Source: Cephalopachus bancanus (Eukaryota > Chordata > Mammalia > Primates > Tarsiidae). From it: 64,000 nt of DNA. The DNA is taken from NCBI GenBank assembly GCA_027257055.1, contig JAPVLO010000138.1, forward strand, positions 2,170,001 through 2,234,000, read 5' to 3'. A program made the translations under genes and the position numbers. Positions 23,683 to 36,600 of this stretch are shown piece after piece (position 1 is the stretch's first letter; each line of letters starts with the position of its first letter). The notes beneath the pieces are model-generated. The model saw only the letters and a program-made list of their open reading frames with translations. It did not search any database and was not told the origin of the DNA.

Positions 23683-24128
23683 AGGCAGAATGATGCCAGC
23701 ATCCCGTTACATGGGAAGGGGAAGATTAAGGTTGCAGATGGAATAAAGGTAGCTAATCAGATGACTTTAAAATAAGGAGAATGTCTGGGAATATCTGAGT
23801 GGGCCCAGTGTAATCACGAGGGTTCTTAATTGAGGAAAAAAGGCAGAAGAGTCAGAGTCGAAAGATGTGAAGATGCTGTGCTGATGGCTTTGCAGATGGT
23901 GAAAGGGACAAGTAGCTAAAGCATGCAGGTGGTCTCTAGAGAATGAGCAAGCAGAAAACAAATTCCCTCTGGGACTTCCAGAAGGGGCGGAGTCCTGATC
24001 AAGCATTGATTTTAGCTCAGGGAGACCCATTTCATACTTCTGGTCTTTGTAACTATAAAATAATAAATGCTGGATGTTTAAGCCACTAAGTCTGGGGTAA
24101 TCTGGTACAGCAGCACTCGGAAAGAAAT
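23683..24128 (+). mobile_element. MLT1-like MaLR solitary LTR
   Basis: The start (GGCAGAATGATGCCAGCATCC), the middle (GAGTGGGCCCAGTGTAATCACGAGGG) and the end (ATAATAAATGCTGG...TTTAAGCCACTAAGTC...GGTAATCTGGTACAGCAGCA) match the MLT1 LTR order, including its polyadenylation signal. Old and diverged, with no internal genes. Confidence 0.75.
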
Positions 24129-24443
24129 ACAGCCTCCTTCTGCTAGAAAATTGAGAGACGGCATCAAAGAGATAGGAAAAAACACCTCAACAATCTCTCT
24201 TGTAAATCAATATCCATTTCAACTAGACTCAAAATTGTACTTACGGCTTCTCACACCCCCCAAATGCAGCAGATGTTGTAATGATAACTTTTTCATCAAT
24301 CAAGTTTGTTCTGATATGACAATTTAACTTGCTATTCTGAAGGACAAATTTAATCTTCCTAATACTTTGCTTGTGTGGTTAGTTTTCACCATCTAAGATA
24401 GATTCTCCTTGATTTGGTAAAGGCCCTATCATGTTGTTTATTT

Positions 24444-24744
24444 ATCTATATTTTTAAAGACAGTGTCTCACCCTGTCACAAAGGCGGAAGAGAAGTGGTT
24501 TGACCATGGCTCACTGCAGCCTTGAACTCCTAGCTCAAGCGATCCTCCCCCCCTCAGTCTCTCAAGTAGCTGAGATTACAGGTGTGCACCACCATGCCTT
24601 GCTAAAGTTTGTTTTTTTCTGTTTTGTAGAGATGAGGTCTTGCTTTGTTCCCCAGGTTGGTCTCAAACTCCTGGTCTCAAATGAAACTCGTACCTTGACC
24701 TCTTAAAGTGTTGGGATTATAGGCATGAGTCAGTGTGCCCAGCC
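24444..24744 (-). mobile_element. Old AluJ-like dimer
   Basis: Carries the general Alu blocks (GGCTCACTGCAGCCTTGAACTCC, GTAGAGATGAGG, CCAGGTTGGTCTCAAACTCC) rather than the lineage-specific ones. It is therefore an older subfamily predating the young Alus in this window. Confidence 0.8.
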
Positions 24745-25194
24745 CTTAATACTTTATATCTCTGTATGTCATTCATAGAATAGGCCATCACTAAATATAA
24801 TTAATATAATTGTGTTATCATATGATTTTTTAAAAGATAGTCTCAGGTATAAACACATATTGACAAGATTCCAACAAACTGAACGTTCAGGTCTTTGTTT
24901 ATAATGATTACCTTAACATTTTATACTATAAAAGTAATATTCAAATTTTAATTTTGCATTACATGCTTTAAAAATGATTTCTAGCCTAAATTGTAATTTC
25001 TTACAAATGAAGTGGAAATAGAGACTGAAGTAATTTTCATATTAAACTATAAAAATATGATACAGTATTCTCCCAGAGTTTGATAACTACATACATTTAG
25101 ATATTACTTATCATTACTGTTGTGTCTATCAGTAAACTCAGGCTTATGCATTTTTAGACATTCTTATGTTTCCTTATATCAAAAATATCTAAAA

Positions 25195-25196
<2 letters not shown>

Positions 25197-25225
<29 letters not shown>

Positions 25226-25516
25226 GAGACAGAGTCTCACTCTGTAATCCTGGTTAAAGTGCAGTGGCACGCTCACTGCCACCACAGTCTCAAACTGCTG
25301 GGCTCAGGTGATCCTTTTGCCTCAGTCTTCCAAGTAGCTGGAACCACAGGGATATGCCACCACATCCTGATAATTTTTTTTTTCTTTTTTGATTTATTGT
25401 AGAGACACGGTCTCGGCAAGTTGTCCAGGCTGGTCTCGAACCCCCGGAGTTAGGCAATCCTCTTGCTTTGGCCTTCCAAAGTGCTGGGATTACAGGTGTG
25501 AGCTACTACACCTGGC
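25197..25516 (-). mobile_element. Dimeric Alu, intermediate age
   Basis: (TTTTC)n and T-run tail, then GAGACAGAGTCTCACTCTGT and both monomers to CTACACCTGGC. It retains the GATTTATTGTAGAGA block typical of the window's Alu lineage but is more diverged than the young copies. Confidence 0.85.
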
Positions 25517-26699
25517 AACTTTTAACTCCTTTGGAAGAGATCCATGTCTAGTTCATTTTTAGATTCCTCAGAGGAACGAACTAGCACTATACATTTTTTA
25601 TAATGGGTGCTCTATAAGGATTTGTTACATGATTGAATAAAGCAATGAAGAGAAGGCCACGGAAATGTAGCTTGAAATAGGCATCATTATAAAAAGGTCT
25701 CCTTATCTATATAGAAATTCAGAGCCATTGTTTTAGTAAATTATCCATACTTAGTCATTTAACACAATCTCACATCCAGAGCCTTTCTTAATTGCTACTC
25801 ATTTAAAATACAAAGTGAGAAAGCTATTACAATTTTATTTTATCTTATGGAAGAACCAAATCCATGACCCCCACATGTAAGTTCATTCCTATTTCATATG
25901 GGAGAAGCTCTCTCCACTTTTATTGAATTGGAGAGCAAATATATACATATGCTCTATTGTGCCGGGGGCACGAATTCTGTTTTGATTTACTCACGTGCAG
26001 CTCCTATTAACACAGTGAGGAATTCAGGGCAAAGTTTAGTTTATTTTCCAAGAAGGATCATGTGGTTATATATTCCAAATAACACACAAGTCTTTTAGAC
26101 TATAAAACCAATGATGTGCAGCCATACACATTTAGGGCACTCATTTAGCTTTCCATTGACTAAGTGTCTGAACAGACACACTCATTTGGTATGTCGTATC
26201 TTTTTGAAAGCAAGAGTCAACAAAAAGGAAAACGTGGTGGATTTCTGGAACTATTGAAGATGCAGAAATTATGGAAAATATTTCCAGTGTTAAGGCTTAT
26301 GTACTGAAACATGGAAAATGCTGCATGCATTTTTTTGGTATGAAATGTACACAAATAATGCACATGTTTAAGATAATTTTATTTGATGGTTGTCCTTTAG
26401 TGCTGCCTACTTGCTCTGGATTTGGAGAGGTTGAGTGACGGGCATGGAGGCTGGAAGGGAAGCCAGCAGGACTTTCTTTCAGTTAATCCTTTGCTGAATC
26501 CAAACTTTTTATTCCTCTGTGAGTAAATGCTGGAAGTAATACACTCAGGTCAAAACTTGTCGCCATCCTGAACATCTACAACCTACCTAAATACAGTCAC
26601 AAGGAAATGAACAAATAGCTTACATTGGTGGCTTAACACCCTACTAACTATACAACTTGGGAGGCCATTTTATTTCTCTGTTGATTGCTTGGTTCTTAC
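25517..26699. other. Intergenic DNA, no gene recognised
   Basis: A MIR-type 3' end may lie near 25590-25645 (GGTGCTCTATAAGGATTTGTTACATGATTGAATAAAG). The rest is unassigned, with no coding segment. Confidence 0.45.
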
Positions 26700-27355
26700 A
26701 TGGTCCGAATGCTTGTGTCCCCCTAAAATTCATATGTTGAAACATAATCCCTATTGTGTTGGTATTAAGGGGTGGGATTTGGGGAGATGAATAGGTCATT
26801 CGGGTCCCACTCTTATGAGTGAGATTCGTGCCCTTTTAAAGGAGATCCCAGGGAGCTTGTCCAGCCTGCTCACCCTGTGAGGACACCTAGAAGGTGCTAT
26901 CTTAAGAAGCGGTCCCTCACCAGATTTGGAACCTGCTGGAACATTTATTTTGGACCGCCTGACCTCCAAAATCGTAAGCAATAAATCTCTGCTGTTTATT
27001 TATTTATTTATTTTTTTTTTGAGTTGGAGTCTCACTCTGTCGCCCAGACTGGAGTGCAGTGGCCGCTTCCGGCCACCGCAGCCTCGACCTGCTGGGCTCC
27101 GGCGATCCTTCCGCCTCCGCCTTCCGAGTGGCCGGAATTACAGGCATGCGCTATCACGCCCGGCTGATTTTTTTTGATTTATTGTAGAGATGAGGTCTCG
27201 CTGCCCAGGCGGGTCTCGAACCCGCGGGCTCAGGCAATCCACTCACCTCAGCCTCCCAAAGGCGCGGGATTACAGGCTGAGCCACTGAGCCCGGCTCTGC
27301 TGTTTATAAATTAGCCAATTTATGGTATTATGTTATAGCAGTCTGAATGGACTGA
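26700..27355 (+). mobile_element. MaLR-like solitary LTR split by an Alu
   Basis: The left part starts GGTCCGAATGCTTGTGTCCCCC and runs to GCAATAAATCTCTGCTGTTTA. The right part (27308-27355) completes the LTR end TTATAGCAGTCTGAATGGACTGAGACA. The young Alu at 27000-27294 interrupts it. An AATAAA precedes the break, as expected for an LTR. Confidence 0.65.
27000..27294 (-). mobile_element. Young full-length Alu nested in an LTR
   Basis: Complete dimer of the lineage-specific type, ending GAGCCACTGAGCCCGG. The perfect 13-bp duplication CTCTGCTGTTTAT at 26987-26999 and 27295-27307 marks the insertion. It dates the Alu as younger than the host LTR. Confidence 0.93.
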
Positions 27356-28261
27356 GACACTTACATGAAATCAAGATATTTAGGTTTTAAGAATGATGAC
27401 TCTTTCTGTTCTAAGCTTTCATATCTCTAAACAAATTTTAAATGCTGTTTAATGTTTCACTCTTAATTTTGTTTGAGTTTCACTCTTAATTTTCTTTATG
27501 AATAGTCATGCTTTGTGTTATAAAATTATTGAATATCAAACAGAAAACTGTGGTAAGGTAGCTAGTGAAATAGCAAAACAGCTTGCAGTATGCTCAAATT
27601 TGAATCTAAGTGAAACAGAAAGCAAAACAAGGAAGGCCCACACTAATTTTTTACCTAAAGATATGACAGAATTATTTATTGACTTTGAATCAGGCTCCCT
27701 GGGCCTCTGCTGTTATAGAGATACATAACGTTACCTGCCTTTCAGATATATGGAGATTTAAAATTAAATATGCCAAGACAATACAAATGTACTAAGTGTA
27801 TATATGTCATTTTGGTATTAAAAATGTTGAAACATAGGTAAAATAAAAATGCTAATGTGTCAATATTTTTAATGTTAAAGTTCTATTAAATGTATTTACA
27901 TTCCAACAGGAAATTATTGAAGGGTCTCTCAAGACATTCAGATCCCAGGAAGTTCAGATCAGAGCTGATGAAAACAAACCATCACTAATAAAGTTGCACA
28001 AACAAATCAATTCCTATACAAATAATAGATGTAAGGAAGACAAGAACTACATATTTTTTTACAAAGGAGAAAGAAATGGGCTAATTTGCAGAGGGGATGG
28101 CTGATTGAGTGAAGGTAACAGGATCAGAATTAGTAAGCATAAATTCTCAACTTACGTTTTCTCTGTTACAGAGGATTGACTGTCAAAGTGAAGAGATTAT
28201 TCTTGAGAAAACATAAAGGCAGGAGAGCTGGGAACACAAACACAGATATCGAATACCTTTT
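27356..28261. other. Intergenic DNA, no gene recognised
   Basis: AT-rich sequence. A 76-codon frame at 27498-27728 shows no domain or splice context and is treated as chance. Confidence 0.5.
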
Positions 28262-28636
28262 TAGTGATTATTTGTGCCCCCAAATTCACAAGGTGAAACC
28301 TAATCACCAATGTGTTGAAAAGTGGGGCCTTCAGGATGTGATTAACTCATGAGGGCAAAGACCCCCTATAAAACAGATGTGAGGGAACTGACTCCCTCCT
28401 TTTTGCCTGTCATTCCCTTCTGCCATGTGGAGACCCAGCATCTTTCTCTTCTAGAGCCTGCAGCAGCAAGGTACCATCTTGGAAGCAGAGAGCAGCCCTC
28501 GCCAGACAGATAAACTGTAGGTGTCTTGATCTTAGACTTTGCAGCCGCCATAACTGCGAGAAATACACTTCTACTCTGTATAAATCACCCAGTCTGTGGT
28601 ATTTTGCTATAGCAGCACAGAGGGGCTAAGGCATTA
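28262..28636 (+). mobile_element. MaLR-like solitary LTR
   Basis: Starts TTATTTGTGCCCCCAAATTCACAAGGTGAAACC and ends AATCACCCAGTCTGTGGTATTTTGCTATAGCAGCACAGAGGGGCTAAGGCA, the conserved MST/MLT-type LTR termini. It is non-coding, and the subfamily is not resolved. Confidence 0.6.
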
Positions 28637-28639
28637 TGG

Positions 28640-28815
28640 GTCAGGCACTACTTTGAGTGCTAACTCATTTAATCCTTGCAACAGCTATCTGAAAGGTAGT
28701 ACTAATGTTATCTCTACCATACATGTGATGAAATAGATCTTAAGAGCTTCTGTGACTTGGCCCAGGTCTCATAGCCAGTAAGTCACAGGATTGGTTACAT
28801 ATCCGGGAAGTCTGT
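28640..28815 (+). mobile_element. MIR SINE fragment
   Basis: The order TCAGGCACTACTTTGAGTGCTAACTCATTTAATCCTTGCAACAGC ... GTAGTACTAATGTTATC ... GTCTCATAGCCAGTAAGT matches the MIR core in sense orientation. Confidence 0.7.
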
Positions 28816-29669
28816 GTCCAGAGTCAGCACTCACCAATATGATGCTTTCTTCAAAAGCCAAATGAAACGAATGCATCCATTCAAATTATAATCCAAGGTA
28901 TCAAAAGACTGAAAAATGGCTAGTATTTCCATTTTCAAAGAGGAGGAAACTATGTTATGAAATACTCCAGAAAACAACATTAAATAAATAATGAAATCAT
29001 GCTTTAGTAATATGGAAAATACAGTGTCAATCATATGGAGTTAATATTGTTTGCTCAAGAATAAAATATATCAAACTCAACTCATTTTTTTAATCTTTAT
29101 GGTTGCTATCGCTGGTAGAATATAAATATAACATACATATTGTACCTTGATATTAGCTAAAATCTGTCTTTTTAAAGACTACAAAAATCTTCAAAATGTT
29201 CTTAAAAATGAAAGTTAAATAAAATCTTGACGATTTAGCCTGAGAGAATTCATAGATACCTACAAACCCTCAAAAGTTTCTATAAGTAAACCGATACAAA
29301 GATGAATGAATGTCTTTAAATGATGCATTAAAAAGTTCCGTATCTGGGCTAAAACTACCCACTAACCAAGTATAGGATAGGGAGAACTGAGTAGGAATTT
29401 ATGTTAAAGTGTTAAATGAAAGTTTTACTTGAATAAGTTTGATGTGATTCAAAGAGCCCTATTGTTAAAACTAAAACTAATGCAATCACAGGGTGTGCTA
29501 TCAGAAGCAAAACAGGAGAGGCAACAGATCACGTAATCCTAAAATTGCATCTAAACAATTATGCTGCACCTGGGTGACACTTCCTGAGGAGAAATAAACA
29601 GGAGGGCATCCTGGATGGTAGAAATGTGGATACTTAATGAACATATAACAGATGTTTAATCTGTAGAAC

Positions 29670-29671
<2 letters not shown>
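28816..29671. other. Intergenic DNA, no gene recognised
   Basis: AT-rich sequence with no coding segment or nameable repeat. Confidence 0.5.

Positions 29672-29720
<49 letters not shown>
29672..29720. repeat. (GT)n microsatellite
   Basis: About 24 uninterrupted GT units. Confidence 0.97.
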
Positions 29721-29723
<3 letters not shown>

Positions 29724-29762
29724 GTATTATGTTGATCTCTTTTCAAGAAACAGAATAACATG

Positions 29763-30190
29763 ATGTGGACACAAAAGTGACTCCATCTTGGACGCTGACC
29801 TGCCATGTTGACTTCTGATGTGCCCCGGTCCCATGAAAGCCTCCTGGCTTCTCCTTCATTTACTGTGCCTAATCTAAGAACATGTACTCCTGCCTTTAGG
29901 GCAAAGCAACCTTGATGTTATCGCACACATTATAGGCTATGAGGCATCTGGTATTCTCGCCTGTTCCGGAGGGTTGCCTGTCATCGTTTTGCTAGAGTGC
30001 CTTTGCCCCTTTATAAGCCCTGAGTTTGGGTAGTAGCAGTGTGGAAATCCCCCTGTCTGTGGCCGGCCTAAGACCATGCTTCCGTCTGTAAGTTCCCTCC
30101 ATACTTTATCCAATACTGACAGACTGGATTTGTCTGCCTTCTTCTTTAGTTTCTTGGTTCCTTCTGCATTTGGAGGTTGCTTTGCATATT
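29763..30190 (+). mobile_element. Possible retroviral solitary LTR (tentative)
   Basis: The segment opens with TGTGGACACAAAAGTGACTCCATCTTGG. It has a TATA-like CCCCTTTATAAGCCCTGAG near 30005-30025 and CCTGTCTGTGGCCGGCC just downstream, which resembles an ERV LTR U3/R layout. No internal viral genes adjoin it, and I cannot match a family. Confidence 0.3.
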
Positions 30191-32329
30191 TAGCCCTTTC
30201 ATGGAACAGGCGATCTGATTCACATTTTAAGAGGATCACTGTTTGCTATGTTGAGGCAAGAACAGAGGAGACAGGATAGAAGCAGGGAAACAGGACAGGC
30301 AGTAATGATTCAGAATGGAGGCGAAAGTTACCTGGATTGGGATGACTCACAGTGGTGAAATGCTATGTCTTGTTGGCTTTACCATATTCTGAAAGGTAAA
30401 GTCAGCAAGATTCGGTGGTCTAGTGTGAAAAATGCCATACCAAGGTGCTTGGCCTAAGCTATATCTTATTCATAATACAATTTCAGATTTAAAAGGGAAC
30501 TTAGAAATATTCTGATCAAAGCTTTGATTCTTTTTAGAAGAATCCTGTCTACCACAACCTGTTCTTTCTTGAACACTTCAGTGACAAGGACTCACTAACT
30601 CACACTGCATCCACCCTATTTTAGAATAGCTCTGGATTAAGGGCTCTTTTTTTATATCGAGACAAAGCCTGCCTCCCTATAACGGACACCAGAAGAAGAG
30701 AAGATGAAAAACTGGTCGGAGGATAGGTTAGAAAAAAGGAAAGAATTATATTCGTTTCTTCAATAATGTAGCCCCAGGATTTAGAATGGTATAAGCTATG
30801 CAATAAATATTTTTCACTGTCTGAGCAATCTGGAGAAAGAGTGTTGGGTCGTAATGATGTGACCATAGCATATTAGTTAGTTATTTCTTAATGAGACTGA
30901 AAAGGGATAAAACTAAAAGGTTTTCTCTATTCTCCATGCTTATCAATGTGTCTTGTTGAGTCAATGAGTTTGTAGAAATAATACTACTGCATTGCACTCT
31001 AATCCACAGCTTCTTGGGGGCCCAAATCTCAGCAGTCTTTATGTGTATCATGCCCTTTGAATAGGAGTGATATGCAAAATATGCATGGGTTCAGTTTGGC
31101 CGACTAATCGGAATGGAGTCCAGCTAGACAGGTGCGCATCAGCTGAGCATCAGCCGGCATCAAACTGTAGGAGAATCAAGCTAGTAGAGTGCTGGTTTAA
31201 ATAGTACATATTTCGATTTTGTCTTTATTGTAATGAACAAGCCCTGCCTTTAGTTCCCGCTGTGCACTTTTGGAGGGCCTTCCATATGGTTGCTCCTAAG
31301 TATTTTGGCATTTTCCCAACTGTTACAATTGGGTCAGTGGGGGGGATTGTATAGGAGTCATAAAACAAGGGTGACTGCAGCAGGGAGGAGTACCATTACT
31401 GCACAAATAACAGCTTATTGCCTCTCATGCGTTCAAGCACAGCTCTCTGCCATTCATTACAACAGGCGCCAGGGTAGACTGCCACAAGTTTAACCCAGGA
31501 AAGGCCAGGTCTTGGGTGCAGAGAGTCTGTATAAGTCAGTCTCCTCATTTATATTTTTTCCTCATGTTTCCTTACTGCCCCTTCCCGTATCTAGAAAAAC
31601 TTGAGGAGGAGCATGATAATTATATCTCGCATACTTCCAGGCCATTCTGAGAAAGTTTTCTTGAAGAGACTCTTTGCAAAATTTTATCAGGGCCTTATCA
31701 GTGGCTATGAGGACTTCGATAGTCATGAAGAATCGAAAATGGGAAAGTCAAGCTTGATGATCACAAACACTAAAAAAAAATTCGGGACATGATTCATAAA
31801 TCCAGAAGTGACTAATGATATTGACACGATGACTGGAGTGCCTTCCATATCAGAAACCACATTTATGTAAAAAAAAAAAAAAAACCCCAAAAAACAGCGC
31901 TATTATGTTTATCCTGTAGAAGACAGTGCTGCTTAAAACAACAGTTGATTGGGAAGGAAAAGTTTAAAGCAAAATTAAGATTCTAAATAGCAAATAATAT
32001 CTTAAACAGAGATGTGTGTGCACACATGTACACACACACACATACACATTGTATTCTCCATATTTATACTTATCCATGAAAGGATTCATTATTACATTTT
32101 TCCTTTAAGGTGATATGGAGTTTTTTGTTGTTGTTGTCAAACCCCCAATATACAGCTGTATAGAATTCTAACAGGATCACAGGATCTAGCCACAGATTTT
32201 TCTGATTCATGATTTAAAAGAAACAGAGTTGAAGACATTTAAACTGGCAAATACGTAAATGTGTGATTTTTCCCCCCACGTTTCCAGCCAAGATCATTAA
32301 CAAAAAGTGCTGCATTAGGAAACTCGATC
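30191..32329. other. Intergenic DNA upstream of CHMP2B, no gene recognised
   Basis: Mixed sequence with an A-run at 31869-31884 and CA-rich bits at 32030-32048. A short frame at 31601-31792 ends before the A-run and could be a decayed retrocopy fragment, but I recognise no parent gene. Confidence 0.4.
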
Positions 32330-33620
32330 CCATTCCTTTTCCTCCCGCGTCACCCCTCGCCCCAATTGCAGACACCGGAGACCCCCCCACCCCGGAATGG
32401 GGGTGGGGGCGGCCAGCGAGGGGTAGGCGGGCGAGCTTTTCCCGCCAGGGGAAACCGCTGAGCCGGTCATTGCTGCAAAGGGCGTGAATCCGGGAGACCC
32501 CCGACCCCGGGTCGGAACTCGGCCTTCCCACCCGCCCCCACACGTATCCGTGTAACGTTCACACTGGCAGCCGCGGGACGGTCCTCCCCCTACCAGGGTG
32601 GGTCCAGGCGGCTCCGGGACGCCCCGCACGTGCTGTGCGATGACGGGGACCCCGGAGGCCAGCCATCCCCGGGACGAGCGCCGTCCTCAACCCGCAGGGA
32701 GCGCGCCACCGGGAGCCCCGCCCCCTTCGCCCCCGCCCCCGGTGGGCACCCGCCGCGACCCCCGGCGGGAGGCGCCGCGGCAGCCGGGGTGAGGGCGGCC
32801 GCGGAGGTGAGGGCGGCGCCGCGGCGTCGGGCGCCGCAGTGCGCATGCGCGCCCGCCACGCGCAGGCGCCGCCCCGAAGTGACTTCTCCAAAAAGTGTCT
32901 TAGTTCCCGGTCACCTGAGCGCCGGGTGACGCGGCGGCGGCGGCTGCGGATACCCGCCCTCCGCGGGCCCTTCCTGGCCACCCGCCGTCCTCCTCTTCCT
33001 CCCGCCCTTCCGCGCCGCCGCCCCGAGCCCCCCGAGGACCCACCCGGCCTTTCGCCCCGCGCGTCCCCAGCCTCGGGCCGAGCCGGGCCCCCGGGCGCGG
33101 TCCCCGACCATGGCGTCCCTCTTCAAGAAGAAGACTGTGGATGGTGAGTGCCAGGCCGGGCTCGGGGGCCCGGCGCTGCGGCCCTCGGCGTCTTGGGGGG
33201 CTTCCGGCCGCGGTGCTGGCTGCTGTCCCCGGGGGGCGGGGCCGGGGCGGGCGGCCCCACAGGTGACGCCCGGGGGCCGCCGCGTGGCGGCGCAGTGCCC
33301 GGTCGCCTGCCCGCCCCCGCAGCCTCACCTGGGCCGTCCGCCTCTCCCCTCTGACCACCCCGCCCCGCGACCCTCCCCCAGCCCTCTGTTTTCCTTGAGC
33401 GGGATCCTGAGCGTTTGGGGGAGGCAGCCTCGCGCTGGCCCTTGGGGGTGACATTGAACTTGGTGGCTTGGTGGATTTGTGGCTGGGTGCTTCTGCTGGG
33501 CTTGCGGCTCTTCAGGTTAGGGATTTCCTACTTTCAGGCCACCTGTCGGGAAACCCGAGTCTGGAAGTGGGGGGAGGGGACGACAGGCTCCAGGGAGGAG
33601 ATGAACTTGAGTCCGGGCCG
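32330..33620 (+). promoter_or_regulatory. CHMP2B: CpG-island promoter of CHMP2B
   Basis: The base composition switches abruptly from AT-rich to very GC- and CpG-rich and returns to background about 500 bp into intron 1. There is no TATA box near the start codon. Visible motifs include a CACGTG E-box at 32627-32632, clustered GC boxes near 32718-32745 and a perfect NRF1-type palindrome GCGCATGCGC at 32841-32850. This is the usual architecture of a broadly expressed housekeeping gene. The transcription start probably lies between 32850 and 33050, which is inference. Long open frames on both strands here follow from GC richness and are not genes. Confidence 0.88.
33110..33143 (+). CDS. CHMP2B: CHMP2B coding exon 1
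   Basis: ATG sits in a strong Kozak context (CGACCATGG) and encodes [11 protein letters not shown] plus the first base of D12. The donor is GTGAGT at 33144 (phase 1). The basic N-terminus is the membrane-contacting end of the protein. Confidence 0.97.
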
Positions 33621-36600
33621 GTGGCCCCTTAAGAACACTCCATCGCTGCAGATGTGAAACTGATGCTTTCTCGGTGGACGCCCATAGAAGAAGCAAAGAA
33701 ATCCGAAGGAAGGGCCCGGATTTAGTTTTCGTAATGAATTGTCCTCCCTTCTGATGATCGCTTGCTAACTAACTTTAGTAAAAGATTGTGTGTCTTCTCT
33801 GTGTAGAAGTTTAACTGTTAAAGGTACTCGCGTCGTTTCAGACCTTTAGCTCAATGTCGTCTCAAGAGGGAGAAAAGTGAGTGTCCAGGAGCGTACAAGT
33901 TCTGCGCAGGGCATATGCTGTGCCTGTCGTGTATTTACATGACACTGATCAGTTCTGTCTTAATATTTCCATTGACCGCTACCGGGAGTTAAATTCATTC
34001 CGGTGATTTAAGAAATTGTGTTTCCCGTGACGTGTAAGTCTGCTTCAACCAAAGAGTCACTTCTTTGTAAGAGTCTCTCTCTGCCACAAAAGGGGCAGGG
34101 GCAGCTAGACAGGGATTGGTACAAGTAGTAGAGTCACATTCCTTCCTTCCTTTGTGTTGACTCTTCCAGTGCCAGCAAAATTATTTTGGGGAGGATAACA
34201 AAGAGTCATCTCTACCCTGTGGCTGTCCCCTTCTCGTCAACACATAATACTGCCTTATCTCTCATAATCACGCAGCATAATACACTTTTACTTACCCTGG
34301 GTGATTGAAAGGCATCTTTTTTTGGTTTATTGACTTTTTATTAATTGAGAAGTGCCATTTACAATATCTGGAATAGCTACCAGCTCGGTGTATAATGTAA
34401 TACAATTATGTGAAATGGGTTTTATGTGTGTTTTTCCCAAGAATGCTGTTTAATCTTTAATATAGCATTTTATTTTTTCAGTGTTTCAGCACCAGTATTT
34501 TGATCTTCATTTATTTTATAAAGCTCCAAAGGGATTGAGGGAAGGTTTATTTTCTTGTTGCTTGAGTTTTATATAGTGAGAATTTTTTTGTTGCTTTATA
34601 TAGTGAGAATTTACAAAACAGAGGAAAAATGTGTCCTCTCTCTTACTGTGATGTTACAAATCGAATTAACTTTTTAAACATTAAAAGCCAAACATTCATG
34701 TTCTAATTGCTTAATATCTGTCCAATATTTTAAAAGACATGTATCTCAGTTCGGTGCTTCCTGGTGCTTTTGGCAGTTTAGTGACTATTGTACTTGAAGT
34801 CTAGAGGAGAGAGAGAAAAAAAGACAATGGGGTGTGCAGTGAGAGTGTTTAACTGTATACACATATGCAGTTAATTCTTCCAAGAAATCACGTTTTTAGA
34901 CTGATACACTAATTTGTGAAAAAAGTCTAAATGGCTTTTGCTGGGAACTTTACCATTAAATTAAAGATCTGCGTGTGAGACTTCTGAATGTAAATTTGGC
35001 CACCATGTATTTTTACTGTAACTACCAAGCTACATGTGTTTTTTAAAAATTACCATGTCGATTCAACTCATTTACTGACATCTTAATATTAGATCTGAAT
35101 TTTCATTATTTTGAACTTTACTGTGGTTACTCCCTGTTTTATCAAAGGAAAGGTTTTTTTTGTTTGTTTTTGTCTAAAAGGTGACAGCATTCTTCTTAGC
35201 AGTAATGAGGCGATATGTTATGAAATGTAATGTATTTTCATGCATTTTCTCACATCCTTGAATGTGTTGATTATTGATCATAACATCTTTTATTGTATGC
35301 TGACTTTTTATCTGTTCCAGCAGTAATGAAATTCTGATATATAAGGAAATATGTAACTGCTTATAGATCTGGGGGAATAATTGAATCCTTTTTTGTCTTT
35401 GGATTGGCTGGAAGAGTTATATATACTGTATCATTAAAGACTACTGCACATGTAAATTAAAAAGGGAGACAACATTACAGCACTTATTACTATTCAGAGT
35501 TATGTTTAATTCATTTTGACACAAAGATGAACAAGTCTCTGTAGTGTATACTTTGTTACAGAAATTAATAAGAGGTGTACCTCAATGGCGTTGAAGAAAA
35601 GGATTCTAAAGATTATTTTGAATATGAAATTACAATGGAGTACTTACTTGTTTTACCTTTTACTGACATGTAAGGAAACACATTCATATATGTATGTATG
35701 TGTGTGTGTAAAGTGTTTAACTACCATGTATATTTTTTCTCTACATGGACTAGTAGTGACCTATTTATTGAAGCTGGTTATGAACTGTTAATCAGGATGC
35801 CTTGAGGACATTTTGAAACATCAATGTACAACCACGTATGGTTTTCAAAAAGTCAAGTTCTTTATAAACACTATATACTTTTTGTCTGTTATCCTCAATA
35901 AAGATGCATTTGAGGCCCTACTGTAAGCCGTCTGTGCTAAGCATTAAGCATGCACTATCTTATTTCTCATAAAACATGTAAATACTCTTATTATCCCCAT
36001 TTTATGGAAGAGGAAATTGAGAGGCAAAGAACTAAGTAACTTGCTTGAGATCAGACAGTTTCTTGGTGTCAGAGCCAGAACCTCACCCTTTGCATATTAT
36101 CATTGTTATGCTTTTCTGCTTTTTTTTATTAGAGATTCATCCATGGCACAGTTTAATTATGCTGTTCTTGTTGAATACATGGAGTTCTCAACTTTTGGTA
36201 GGTACTAGGCATTGTTTACCTTTTGTCTGTGAACCAGACTTTTATTTTATTTTATTTTTTGTCTTTTCAGAATTAGTGGTAGAACTTTAATTTCTAGAAC
36301 AGGAGTTAACTCTCCTTTTCCTGACTCTCCCTGTGCATTTCTTAAGAAGTATGGTCCCATCTCTTTTTGCTGCTGAAGGGGTAATGATGTGTCTTATCTC
36401 CACTTTTCTACTTTTCAACCTTCCTCCCACTATTCTACAGTAATTTGCTTTGTTTCACATGTCATGAGGTCTTTTTTTGATTATCAGTGACTTCTAGATT
36501 GTCAAATCTAATGGATGTTTTTTAGTGATCACCTCTTGAGACTGTTTTGCATTAGATTCTGATAGTTAATTTCTTTGAAATTCTCTCCCTCGAGTTCCAT

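Noticed and set aside
31601..31884. Possible processed pseudogene ending in an A-run
   Set aside because: The short frame plus A16 run at 31869 suggested a retrocopy, but I recognise no parent protein and see no target duplication.
32559..32981. 140-codon minus-strand frame in the CpG island
   Set aside because: Same compositional artefact; overlapping frames on both strands look equally open.
32900..33454. 184-codon open frame on the minus strand across the CHMP2B promoter and exon 1
   Set aside because: The CpG island is so GC-rich that stops are rare in all frames. The product is low-complexity Arg/Pro/Gly/Ala with no domain, and no splice or promoter evidence supports an antisense gene.
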